DNA from: JBBQSN01 sp038213835
GTDB lineage: Bacteria; Actinomycetota; Actinomycetes; Actinomycetales; CAWJMD01
NCBI GenBank assembly: GCA_038213835.1
Contig: JBBQSN010000037.1
Coordinates: forward strand, 1 to 24,408
Reading direction: 5' to 3'
Length of the DNA stretch: 24,408 nt
This document shows, piece by piece, positions 13,964 through 20,967 of the stretch; positions within the stretch are counted from its first letter, which is position 1, and every line of letters starts with the position of its first letter. Made by a program: the position numbers and the translations under genes. The notes below the pieces were generated by a model. The model had not been told where the DNA came from. It saw only the letters and a program-made list of their open reading frames with translations, and ran no database searches.

Positions 13964-15223
13964 ATGTCGTCCAGCCGTTCCCAGGAGACCGTGGAGATCC
14001 GGGGGCACCTCCTCGACTCCGGCGTGCTCAGCCGGTGCGCCAGCGACGTGCGCGCCCTCGGTGGCGACTACGTCATCGAGCGGCTCGACGTCGGCAAGGA
14101 CTCCGGCGACGAGTCCTATGCCCGGATCCGGGTGCAGGCCGCGGGCGAGGAGCAGCTCGCCTCGATCCTGATGCGGCTCAACAGCTACGGCATCAACATG
14201 GTCGAGCCGGGCGAGGCGGTCGTGCGCGAGGTCGACGCCGACGGCGTCTTCCCCACCGACTTCTACTCCACCACCAACCTGGTGACCGAGGTGCGCCTGG
14301 ACGGCCACTGGGTCGAGGTGCAGCAGCCCGAGATGGACTGCGGCCTCCTGGTCACCGGCTCCGCCGAGGGCGGTGACCTCGCCGTGCGCACCGTCCCGGT
14401 CTCGGACGCGCGGGCCGGCGACCGGGTGGTCTGCGGACCGTCGGGCGTGCGTGTCGTGCGTGCGATCGTGGCGCCCACCGCCGACGACCAGGTCTTCGAG
14501 TTCATGAACTCCGAGGTGTCGTCGGAGAAGCCGCAGGCCCTGCTCGTGCGCCAGATCGCCGAGGAGATGCGAGTGACCAAGGCTGCGGGACAACGGATCC
14601 TGTGGGTCGGAGGCCCCGCGGTCGTGCACACCGGCGCCGCACCCGCGATGGTCGCGCTGGTGCGCGCCGGCTACGTCGACGTGCTCTTCGGCGGCAACGC
14701 GATCGCCACCCACGACATCGAGTCGTCGATCTTCGGCACCTCGCTCGGCGTCGACCTGTCCCGCGGGCAGGGCGTCGAGCACGGGCACGAGCACCACATC
14801 CGCGCGATCAACCTGGTGCGCCGCGCCGGCTCCATCGCCGCCGCGGTGGAGCAGGGCGTCATCACGTCCGGCGTCATGCACGCGCTGGTCACCGAGGGCA
14901 AGGACTTCGTCCTGGTCGGCTCGGTGCGCGACGACGGCCCCCTCCCGGACGTCATCACCGACGTGATCGACGGCCAGCGAGCGATGCGCGGCCAGCTGGA
15001 CGGCGTCGGCTTCGCGATCATGGTCGCGACGATGCTGCACTCGGTGGCCACCGGGAACCTGCTGCCCGCCTCGGTGCCGTTGGTCTGCGTCGACATCAAT
15101 CCCGCCACGGTGGTCAAGCTCGCCGACCGCGGCTCGTCCCAGGCCCGTGGCGTGGTCACCGACATCGGCCTGTTCCTCGAGCAGCTCGCCGACGAGCTCG
15201 TGCCGGACCGCCCCCGGCCCTGA
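13964..15223 (+). CDS. Archaeal-type ornithine cyclodeaminase (TIGR00300, LOR/SDH family)
   Basis: 419 aa. The N-terminal 100 or so residues match the LOR/SDH conserved domain (VEIRGHLLDSGVLSRC, YARIRVQA). The rest is the Rossmann-like part that, in cyanobacterial AgrE/ArgZ, forms the C-terminal ornithine cyclodeaminase. Blocks include PEMDCGLLV, RILWVGGPAVVHTG, FGGNAIATHDIE, EHGHEHHIRAIN (HGHEHH at 273-278) and DINPATVVKLADRGS. Characterised archaeal members convert ornithine to proline and ammonia using NAD. The AgrE arginine dihydrolase domain is absent, so ornithine must come from elsewhere. Older databases call such proteins saccharopine dehydrogenase-like. The ATG at 13964 has a near-ideal GAGGAGG; the frame upstream is not coding. 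Neighbours give no pathway partner. Confidence 0.85.
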   Translation: MSSSRSQETVEIRGHLLDSGVLSRCASDVRALGGDYVIERLDVGKDSGDESYARIRVQAAGEEQLASILMRLNSYGINMVEPGEAVVREVDADGVFPTDFYSTTNLVTEVRLDGHWVEVQQPEMDCGLLVTGSAEGGDLAVRTVPVSDARAGDRVVCGPSGVRVVRAIVAPTADDQVFEFMNSEVSSEKPQALLVRQIAEEMRVTKAAGQRILWVGGPAVVHTGAAPAMVALVRAGYVDVLFGGNAIATHDIESSIFGTSLGVDLSRGQGVEHGHEHHIRAINLVRRAGSIAAAVEQGVITSGVMHALVTEGKDFVLVGSVRDDGPLPDVITDVIDGQRAMRGQLDGVGFAIMVATMLHSVATGNLLPASVPLVCVDINPATVVKLADRGSSQARGVVTDIGLFLEQLADELVPDRPRP

Positions 15224-15228
15224 CCCGG

Positions 15229-15257
15229 GTGCAGGCATCGTTCATGAGGCCCTGCAC
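15229..15257 (+). terminator. Hairpin after the cyclodeaminase gene
   Basis: GTGCAGG (15229-15235) pairs with CCTGCAC (15251-15257) around a 15-nt loop, five bases after the stop codon. It is modest in strength and has no U tail. Confidence 0.45.
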
Positions 15258-15295
15258 GCCTCGTCGACGACCGCTCCGAGTCGTCAACGAGGCGT
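15256..15295 (-). terminator. Terminator of the ROK-EEP operon, containing the EEP stop codon
   Basis: A 15-bp stem (15256-15270 with 15281-15295) around a 10-nt loop has one imperfect position. That position is C-A on the plus strand but a G-U wobble on the minus strand, so the fold suits the minus-strand transcript. The EEP gene's TGA (15284-15286) is inside the stem. Confidence 0.6.
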
Positions 15296-16018
15296 CCGGG
15301 CCGAGGACGGCAGGACGACCTCGGCCAGCACCGGACGGTGGTCGCTCGCGGCCACGACGTCGGCCTCGTCGACGCCGGTGGGGAAGCCGTAGGAGCGCAC
15401 CCCGAGCGCCGGGTCGACGAGCACGGCGTCGATCCGGTGCCGTGGCCGGTCGGAGCGGAAGGTGGGCGGTGCGTCCGCTCCCGGGTCGACAGCGCGCGAG
15501 CGCAGTGCGGTCCAGGACGGGCCGTCCGGCCGCTCGTTGAGGTCGCCGGCGAAGAGCACGGGGACCGCCCCCGGGACGTCGGTCAGAGGCGGTGGCAGGT
15601 CGTCGAGCACGAGGCCGACGTGGCGGCTGCGCTCGTCGGGGTCCAGGCCGAGGTGCAGGCAGATCACCTGCACCGGAACGCTGCCCACCAACCGGACCCG
15701 GGCCCGGACGTACCCGCGCGGCCGGGTGCGCCACCCCTGCACGGGCAGTCGCGCGGCCACGGCGTCACGCACCTCGGTGCGCAGGCTGACCAGCACGGCG
15801 GTCCCGGCGGAGGCGCGTCCGCCGTCGACGAAGAACAGTCCCGCCCGACCGGCCAGCCGCGAGAGCCGGTTGCGCGAGCCCGGCCACCGCGCACCCTCCT
15901 GCAGGCACACGACGTCGGCGTCAGCGGCCCGCAGCACCCGGGTGAGGGCGAACGGGTCACCGAGCAGGTCGCGGACGTTCCACGTCATCACCCGCAGCAC
16001 CTGCCCGGGCGCGCTCAC
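15284..16018 (-). CDS. Endonuclease/exonuclease/phosphatase-family hydrolase
   Basis: 244 aa, the full EEP (DNase I-like) fold. Motifs in order: MTWNVRD (metal-side Asn), VCLQE (metal-binding Glu), CLHLGLDP, FAGDLNERPD (catalytic Asp-Asn), RIDAVLV and ASDHRPV (the final Asp-His pair). All catalytic positions are present, so it is probably an active metal-dependent phosphodiesterase or phosphatase. The family covers AP endonucleases, nucleases and phospholipid phosphatases, and the substrate cannot be chosen from sequence. No signal peptide, so it is cytoplasmic. The GTG at 16018 overlaps the upstream ROK stop as GTGA, so translation is coupled; it is the last gene of this operon. Confidence 0.88.
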   Translation of the reverse strand: MSAPGQVLRVMTWNVRDLLGDPFALTRVLRAADADVVCLQEGARWPGSRNRLSRLAGRAGLFFVDGGRASAGTAVLVSLRTEVRDAVAARLPVQGWRTRPRGYVRARVRLVGSVPVQVICLHLGLDPDERSRHVGLVLDDLPPPLTDVPGAVPVLFAGDLNERPDGPSWTALRSRAVDPGADAPPTFRSDRPRHRIDAVLVDPALGVRSYGFPTGVDEADVVAASDHRPVLAEVVLPSSARTPR

Positions 16019-16992
16019 AGGCCGTCGCCCCCCATGTGCCGGGCCAGGTCGGCCATGCCCACCAGGCCGGCGAGCGGACCGAGCTCTGCCTCGACCAGTC
16101 GGGCCTGGGGTCGGTATCCCCGACCGGTCAGGTTGTGGGAGAAGGCTTCTCGCGCCGGCTTCAGCAGCAGCTCACCGGCCTCGCTCACCCCTCCCCCGAC
16201 GACGACCGTGCCGGGGTCGAGGGCGGCGGCCAGGTTCGCGATGCCGAGGCCGAGCCAGTGGCCCACCTCGCGAAACAGGTCGACCGCCGCCGGGTCACCG
16301 GCGCGGGCCGCGGCGGTCACCACCGACCCGACGATCGCGGCAGGGTCACCCCCCGCCCGGGCGAGCAGCTCGGTGGCGACCGGCGAACCGGCCCCGGCCA
16401 GCTCGCGTCCCTCACGACCGAGGGCGTTGCCGGAGGCGTACTGCTCCCAGCACCCGCGGTTCCCGCACTCGCAGCGCAGTCCGCCGGGCACGAGCACCAT
16501 GTGGCCGAACTCCCCCGCCATGCCGAACCGCCCCCGTTCGAGTCGGCCCTGGATGACCAGCCCGCCGCCGATGCCGGTCCCGAGGGTGATGCAGACCAGG
16601 CGCGACTCGCCCCGGCCGGCACCGAAGCGCCACTCGGCCCAGGCCGCACCGTTCGCGTCGTTATCGATGAGGATGTCGCGAGACAGTCTGTCGGACAATG
16701 CTTTGCGCAACGGCTCCCGGCGCCAGGCCAGGTGCGGCGAGAACATCACCAGCTCACGGTCGGCGTCGACGAACCCAGCAGCCCCGACGCCGACCCCCAC
16801 CACCTCGCGGTCGCCCGCCTCGTGCAGCAGCTCGGTGACGATCTCGGTGATGGTGTCCTCGACCGCGGCGACGTCGCGACCCGGCGTGCTGCGGCGTCGC
16901 GTGGCGACGATGGTGCCGTCGGTGTCGACGAGACCGGCGACGACCTTGGTCCCCCCGATGTCGACCCCGACCGCCAGCGGGCCCCCGCTCAC
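16015..16992 (-). CDS. ROK-family glucokinase, second of a tandem pair
   Basis: 325 aa, actin-like ATPase fold. VGVDIGGTK (phosphate 1), GAAGFVD, IDNDANGAAWAE (catalytic Asp), ITLGTGIGGG (phosphate 2) and the ROK zinc block GEFGHMVLVPGG...CECGNRGCWEQY are all intact, followed by PGTVVVGGGVSEAG (adenosine motif). It should phosphorylate glucose or a related sugar with ATP. It resembles what I recall of Streptomyces GlkA in the CITLGTGIGGG and RGRFGMAGEFGH regions. The GTG at 16992 overlaps the first ROK stop as GTGA, so the upstream open frame to 17742 is an artefact. It is coupled downstream to the EEP gene. The sugar is not proven; N-acylated sugars are possible. Confidence 0.9.
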   Translation of the reverse strand: MSGGPLAVGVDIGGTKVVAGLVDTDGTIVATRRRSTPGRDVAAVEDTITEIVTELLHEAGDREVVGVGVGAAGFVDADRELVMFSPHLAWRREPLRKALSDRLSRDILIDNDANGAAWAEWRFGAGRGESRLVCITLGTGIGGGLVIQGRLERGRFGMAGEFGHMVLVPGGLRCECGNRGCWEQYASGNALGREGRELAGAGSPVATELLARAGGDPAAIVGSVVTAAARAGDPAAVDLFREVGHWLGLGIANLAAALDPGTVVVGGGVSEAGELLLKPAREAFSHNLTGRGYRPQARLVEAELGPLAGLVGMADLARHMGGDGL

Positions 16993-17960
16993 CGAGAGGT
17001 GGCCCCCGACGCGCCGGGCAGGACGTCGCGGGCCAGGTCGGCCGCGCCGACCATGCCGGCCTCGTTGCCGAGCCGGGCCGCCATCACCGGGGCCTGGGGG
17101 CGGTGCCCACGACCCATCAGCTCGGAGGCGAAGCCGTGCCGGATCGGTTGCAGCAGCAGCTCGCCCGCCTGGCTCGCCCCACCCCCGATCACGACGAGCT
17201 CGGGGTCCAGGACGGCGACCAGGCTGGCCAGCGTCTCGCCGAACTCGGTGCCGAACTCGGTGATCAGCTCGACCGCGGCGCCATCGCCGGCCTGCGCGGC
17301 CTCGGTGACCATCTGGCCCGTCACGTCGTCGGCCGTGCCGCCGGCCAGCCTCAGCAGCGCCCGACCCCGCTGCGGGTCGGTCTCGACCAGCTCGCGCGCC
17401 TGCCGGCTCAGGGCGGTGCCGGAGCCGTACTGCTCCCAGCAGCCGCGGTTCCCGCAGCCGCAGAGCAGCCCTCCGGGGACCACCCGCATGTGGCCGATCT
17501 CGGCCGCCATGCCGTAGCCGCCACGCAGCAGGGCGCCGTCGCTCACCGCTCCGCCGCCCACACCGGTGCCGATGGTGACGAGCACCATGTCGTCGGCCTC
17601 GCGACCGGCACCGAACCGGAACTCGCCCCAGGCGGCGGCGTTGGCGTCGTTCTCGACCACGACCGGCAGGTCGACCTCGGCCTGCAGCAGGTCGCGCAGC
17701 GGCTCGTCGCGCCAGGGCAGGTTGGGGGCGAACACCACGCACGCGCGAGCGGCGTCGACGAAGCCCGCGGCGGCCACGCCGACGGCACCGACCTCGTGCT
17801 CACCCGCCAGCTCCTGCACCATCTCGGCCACCGTGGCGAGGATCGAGTCGGCGTGGTCGTCAGGCGTCTCGCGCCGGAGCCGGGCGACCACCTCGCCATC
17901 GACGTCCACGGCCGCCGCAGCGATCTTCGTCCCACCGATGTCGACGCCGACAGTGATCAC
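16989..17960 (-). CDS. ROK-family glucokinase, first of a tandem pair
   Basis: 323 aa. Motifs: ITVGVDIGGTKIA (phosphate 1), GVAAAGFVDAA, VENDANAAAWGEFRFGAGR (catalytic Asp), VTIGTGVGGG, the zinc block AEIGHMRVVPGG...CGCGNRGCWEQY and ELVVIGGGASQAG. Complete, so probably an active sugar kinase feeding glucose-6-phosphate to glycolysis; in Streptomyces a glucokinase of this type also acts in carbon repression. The frame is open to a GTG at 17981, but the GTG at 17960 is chosen because TAGTCT lies seven bases upstream, homologues start at this point and neither site has a Shine-Dalgarno. It is clearly a paralogue of the next gene. The promoter seems to be its own, separate from the ArsA operon. 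Confidence 0.9.
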   Translation of the reverse strand: MITVGVDIGGTKIAAAAVDVDGEVVARLRRETPDDHADSILATVAEMVQELAGEHEVGAVGVAAAGFVDAARACVVFAPNLPWRDEPLRDLLQAEVDLPVVVENDANAAAWGEFRFGAGREADDMVLVTIGTGVGGGAVSDGALLRGGYGMAAEIGHMRVVPGGLLCGCGNRGCWEQYGSGTALSRQARELVETDPQRGRALLRLAGGTADDVTGQMVTEAAQAGDGAAVELITEFGTEFGETLASLVAVLDPELVVIGGGASQAGELLLQPIRHGFASELMGRGHRPQAPVMAARLGNEAGMVGAADLARDVLPGASGATSR

Positions 17961-17993
17961 GGCGACGAGACTAGTACGCACCTGCAGGAGGTG
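17961..17993 (-). promoter_or_regulatory. Leaderless promoter and possible operator of the ROK operon
   Basis: TAGTCT (17973-17968 on the minus strand) is seven bases before the GTG. Just upstream, CACCT-GCAGG-AGGTG (17979-17993) is a perfect inverted repeat lying in the spacer between -10 and -35, a usual repressor position. No good -35 is visible. Confidence 0.45.
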
Positions 17994-18069
17994 GCTCCGG
18001 CGCTTCCACGACTTGGCACTTGCGTTCAGACAGAACGAGAACCGGGCTGCGGCAGGGGGCAGGACCGGA

Positions 18070-18456
18070 TCAGTCGGTGACCTCGATCCGCTCCGTACGC
18101 GGCCGCGATCCGCCCGACCTGCTCGACCCGCCCTGCTCCGCGGAGCCGTCCGACGCCGGCGCCGGGGGCCTGGTCACCGCCGCGAGCGCCGCCCCGAGGG
18201 CCTGGACGGCGTCGGTGAGGTGGTCGAGCACCTCGGGTCGGCTGCGGCCGAGCCGGTCCAGCGCCAGGCACAGGGGGCAGGCCCCGCAGGTCGTGGGCAG
18301 GTGTCCGTCCCCGCCGTCGGCAACAGACCCGCCCTGCGGCTCCCGGGGCGCACCGTCCCCCCGCGACCAGGCGGCCGCTGCCCCCTCGAGCGCCGCGAAC
18401 AGCCGCGCCGTCTCCTCGTGCACGCTGCCGACGGGCTCGGGCTGCGGTGCGCTCAC
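18070..18456 (-). CDS. Small Cys-rich protein overlapping the ArsA-type gene
   Basis: 128 aa of unknown function. A helix (VHEETARLFAALEGAAAAW, 12-30) is followed by a flexible stretch, then CGACPLC (C57, C60, C63), and a helix with hydrophobic face (EVLDHLTDAVQALGAALAAV), ending in a charged Ser/Gly/Arg tail. The three cysteines with a nearby His could bind zinc. The GTG at 18456 overlaps the ATPase stop as GTGA, so it is translationally coupled to the ATPase. Proteins with a C-x-x-C-P-x-C motif often follow this ATPase in actinobacteria, as I recall, suggesting a partner. It is the last gene of the zinc-ribbon/SRPBCC/ATPase run. Confidence 0.8.
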   Translation of the reverse strand: MSAPQPEPVGSVHEETARLFAALEGAAAAWSRGDGAPREPQGGSVADGGDGHLPTTCGACPLCLALDRLGRSRPEVLDHLTDAVQALGAALAAVTRPPAPASDGSAEQGGSSRSGGSRPRTERIEVTD

Positions 18457-19637
18457 AACGGCCGCCACAGCTCGGGGTCGGGTTCGAACCGCACCCGCAG
18501 CAGGCCACCGCGCAGCGAGGCGCCGACGACCCGGCACCGACGCAGGGCGCTGGGCAGCGTGAGCACCCTGCGGCTGCCACCGACCGCGAGCACCAGGTCG
18601 TCGCCCCGGCGAGAGAGGTCCAGGTCGTCCCGCCCGGCCAGCGGCAGCCGCATCGTCAGCACGAAGTCCTCGCCGCTGCGTTCCACGTCCAGCACCGGCT
18701 CGACCGCGACCACCTCGAGCGGGTCGTGCTCGCGGTACAGGTCGTCGCCGAGCCCGGCGAGCGCGGCGGTGCCCACCGGCTCGGCCACGGCGTGCGGCAC
18801 CTCGAGGAGCGGGACGGTGCCGAAGCTCTCGCGCGCCGAGGCGAGCACCTCGCGCTCCGTCGCGGCACGCGCCGCGCGCCAGGGGTCGGGGCCGTCGGGT
18901 ACCAGCCGGTTCACGACGGCGGCGTCGACCGGGTAGCCGTACAGGGCCAGCGCCGTCAGCGAGCGCCGCGCCTCGGCGAGCACGACCGTGTCGGGGGTGA
19001 GCACCAGCCGCACGGCGGTGGTGGGAGCGGTGAGCACCGTGCGCACCTCGGCCAGCTCGCCGGCGAGTCGGTGCAGGGCGGCCATCACGGGGTCGCGGAC
19101 GTCGCCGGCAAGGCCCGCCCGCACCGCGCGGGCGACCCGCCGCCCCACCGGCACCGCACGGGACGCATACAGCGCCAACGCCTCCGGCAGCGCGAGCAGC
19201 CGCAGCGTCTCGGCGGTCGGCGCGCAGTCGACGACGACGACGTCCCAGCCGCCGTCGCGCACCTGGTCGCGCAGCTCGAGCAGCGCCAGCACCTCCTCCG
19301 CGGCGGGCAGGACGGTCATCTCCTCGGCGGCGGCGGCGTCGACACCCAGCTCGTCGAGGGCGGCGACCAGGTGCTCCTGGACCTGCCGCCAGTGCGTCTC
19401 GAGCCGGGCGCGGGGGTCGACCTGCAGCCCGAACAGACCCGGCTCGACCTCGGTCGGCTCGGCCCCGAGCGGCCAGGCGAGGGCGTCGGCGAGGGAGTGC
19501 GCCGGGTCGGTCGACAGCACGAGGGTCTTCAGCCCGCGACGGGCGCCGTGCACCGCCGTCGCGGCTGCGACGGTGGTCTTGCCCACCCCGCCCTTGCCGG
19601 TGAACAACAGGGTGCGCGCGGAGACCGCGGACGTCAC
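18453..19637 (-). CDS. ArsA/Get3-type ATPase with HSP20-like C-terminal domain (Get3d-like)
   Basis: 394 aa, deviant Walker ATPase. GKGGVGKT (14-21) carries the signature Lys15; STDPAHSLAD is switch I; VVVVDCAPTAETLRLL is switch II. The middle is helical, as in Get3 and ArsA client-binding regions. The last 79 or so residues form a beta-rich alpha-crystallin (HSP20-like) domain (from VLDVERSGEDFVLTMRLPL). It has one ATPase domain and no CxxC motif, unlike eukaryotic Get3, and it lacks the repeated arsenite ArsA layout. That combination matches Get3d. A role in handling hydrophobic proteins at the membrane is likely but unproven; arsenic efflux is unlikely because no ars genes are nearby. The GTG at 19637 lies 30 bp after the SRPBCC stop. 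Confidence 0.9.
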   Translation of the reverse strand: MTSAVSARTLLFTGKGGVGKTTVAAATAVHGARRGLKTLVLSTDPAHSLADALAWPLGAEPTEVEPGLFGLQVDPRARLETHWRQVQEHLVAALDELGVDAAAAEEMTVLPAAEEVLALLELRDQVRDGGWDVVVVDCAPTAETLRLLALPEALALYASRAVPVGRRVARAVRAGLAGDVRDPVMAALHRLAGELAEVRTVLTAPTTAVRLVLTPDTVVLAEARRSLTALALYGYPVDAAVVNRLVPDGPDPWRAARAATEREVLASARESFGTVPLLEVPHAVAEPVGTAALAGLGDDLYREHDPLEVVAVEPVLDVERSGEDFVLTMRLPLAGRDDLDLSRRGDDLVLAVGGSRRVLTLPSALRRCRVVGASLRGGLLRVRFEPDPELWRPL

Positions 19638-19667
19638 GGAGCGGTCGGTGCCGCGTCAGGCACGGGA

Positions 19668-20108
19668 TCAGCCCTCGACCCGCTTGCGCAGGCCCTTCAG
19701 CGCGGTGTCGATGATGACCCGCTCGGCCTTGCGCTTGAGCATGCCCAGCATCGGGATCCTCACGTCGACCGAGAGCCGGTACGTGACGCTCGTGCCGGTG
19801 CCCTGCGTCGCCAGCTCGTAGGAGCCGTCGAGGCGGGTGATGACCGAGGCCTCGACCAGCGACCAGGAGACGGTGCCCGTCCCGGCCTTGGTGACCTTCC
19901 AGGTGTAGTCCAGGACGTAGGTGTCCTTGATCGGCCCGTTGTCGACGACGAAACGCGCCCGCGAGGGCCGTCCGGCGGTGCGGGCGAGCACCTCGACCTC
20001 CTTCACCCCGCCGACCCACTCGGGGTATGACCCCAGGTCGGCGATGACGTCGAGCACCTGCGTCGGTGCGGCGTCGACGGTCGTGCTGGACTCGGTGGAC
20101 TCGGCCAT
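19668..20108 (-). CDS. SRPBCC/polyketide-cyclase-like lipid-binding protein
   Basis: 146 aa, one START-like helix-grip domain. It begins TTVDAAPTQVLDVIADLGSY and PEWVGGVKEVEVL, the usual opening of this family, then alternating strands (ARFVVDNGPIKDTYVLDYTW, GTVSWSLVEASV, GSYELATQGTGTSVTYRLSV) and a long C-terminal helix (MLKRKAERVIIDTALKGLRK). The fold makes a cavity for a lipid or other hydrophobic ligand. No signal peptide, so it is cytoplasmic. The ATG at 20108 has GGAGT seven bases upstream; the frame further up is noncoding. It is paired with the ArsA/Get3-type ATPase, as I recall for mycobacteria (Rv2184c-Rv2185c), and lies close to a fadD15-like gene. The ligand is unknown. Confidence 0.88.
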   Translation of the reverse strand: MAESTESSTTVDAAPTQVLDVIADLGSYPEWVGGVKEVEVLARTAGRPSRARFVVDNGPIKDTYVLDYTWKVTKAGTGTVSWSLVEASVITRLDGSYELATQGTGTSVTYRLSVDVRIPMLGMLKRKAERVIIDTALKGLRKRVEG

Positions 20109-20216
20109 CGGGTGGACTCCTGCGGGGGACGGTGCGCGCGGTCGGTCACCCGGAGGCGGGTGCACGTCGAAGGCTACCGGGCACCGGGCCGGAGCCCGGG
20201 TCGGTCCCCGCGACGC

Positions 20217-20693
20217 TCAGAGCAGGGCGCCGAGCAGGGCCATCGCCCCGAACAGCAACCCGGTGAGCACGAGCGTGCCGACGACCATCGCGACCGTCTT
20301 CTGCCCCGTGCCCTGCACCAGGCCCGACCAGGACCGGACCCGCTCGTCGCCGGCACCCTCGCGGGCCAGCCGCGCGAGCAGCTCCTGGGCGCGCGCCTCG
20401 ACCTCCTCGGGGGCGACCGGCGCCGCCGACGCACCGGCGCGCAGCGGCGCCGACGGCCCGAGGTCCGGCTCGACGACGCCGGCGCCCGCGGCGTCCGATG
20501 ACCGCTCCTGGACGGCGGCCCGCGGGACGTCGAACCGGGCGTAGCACTGGGTGCACCAGGTGACCGCGGGCGGGCGGAGCGCGCCGCACTCCGGGCAGCG
20601 CGGTCCCGCCTCCGACGTCCCCGCTGACACGTCGGCGGACACGTCGGCGGGACCGTCGGCCGTCGGCCCGCCCTGGTGCGTCATCTCGGTCAT
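20217..20693 (-). CDS. Zinc-ribbon protein with one C-terminal TM helix (tail-anchored topology)
   Basis: 158 aa. An Asp/Ser/Gly-rich start with a small repeat (DVSADVSA) is followed by a zinc ribbon, CPECG (C33, C36) and CTQC (C47, C50). A linker and a charged helix (PEEVEARAQELLARLAREG) lead to one strongly hydrophobic helix at about residues 133-158 that ends the protein. No signal peptide. This predicts a cytoplasmic domain held by a C-terminal anchor. The ATG at 20693 is favoured because AGGA is close upstream; an ATG at 20684 is possible. It is the first gene of the minus-strand run that includes the ArsA/Get3-type ATPase, with a 108-bp gap to the SRPBCC gene. The function is unknown. 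Confidence 0.82.
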   Translation of the reverse strand: MTEMTHQGGPTADGPADVSADVSAGTSEAGPRCPECGALRPPAVTWCTQCYARFDVPRAAVQERSSDAAGAGVVEPDLGPSAPLRAGASAAPVAPEEVEARAQELLARLAREGAGDERVRSWSGLVQGTGQKTVAMVVGTLVLTGLLFGAMALLGALL

Positions 20694-20710
20694 CGTCCTG
20701 GTTCTCGGCA

Positions 20711-20739
20711 CGCCGGGGCCGGTCCTTGACCGGTCGGCG
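20711..20739. promoter_or_regulatory. Strong inverted repeat upstream of the zinc-ribbon gene
   Basis: CCGGTC (20719-20724) and GACCGG (20728-20733) flank three bases. CGCCG (20711-20715) and CGGCG (20735-20739) extend the stem across a small internal loop. It lies 17 bp before the ATG of the zinc-ribbon gene, so it may be an operator or a leader hairpin. Confidence 0.4.
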
Positions 20740-20899
20740 CGTCGCAGACCGCCTCGAGCTCGTCCGTGAGGGACGACCTCCGGGGCCGCGGCGACGGAGG
20801 TGTCGTCGACGAGGTCCAGCACGGGCCCCGGCCCACCGTGGCCGAGCCCGCCCCGACAGGGGTTGCACGGGCTCTGCTGCGGCAGAGGGGTGAGCACCC
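20740..20899. other. Divergent gap with one small hairpin
   Basis: This part of the gap between the zinc-ribbon gene and fadD has no convincing gene. CTCTGC (20872-20877) and GCAGAG (20882-20887) form a perfect six-pair stem with a four-base loop just upstream of the fadD promoter. Its role is unclear. Confidence 0.4.
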
Positions 20900-20928
20900 G
20901 TGACCTGGGGCTTACCGACAAGTAGGGT
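20900..20928 (+). promoter_or_regulatory. Promoter and possible operator of the acyl-CoA synthetase gene
   Basis: GTGACC (20900-20905) and TAGGGT (20923-20928) are 17 bp apart. In the spacer, CTTACcgacaaGTAGG (20911-20926) is an interrupted dyad of the TTAC-N6-GTA kind, similar in form to TetR-type fatty-acid regulator sites in actinobacteria (from memory). Confidence 0.5.
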
Positions 20929-20967
20929 TCCAGGACCGACGCCACCTCACGGATCGCAGGAGCTCCA

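Noticed and set aside
14780..14797. HGHEHH in the cyclodeaminase as a sign of a metal-uptake protein
   Set aside because: It falls in the conserved core of the LOR/SDH family protein, not in a loose His-rich tail.
16993..17742. N-terminal extension of the second ROK gene to 575 codons
   Set aside because: It crosses the first ROK gene in another frame; the GTG at 16992 fits family length and the GTGA overlap.
18453..19637. Arsenite-efflux ATPase
   Set aside because: Single ATPase domain, HSP20-like C-terminus and no arsB, arsR or arsC nearby argue against arsenic export.
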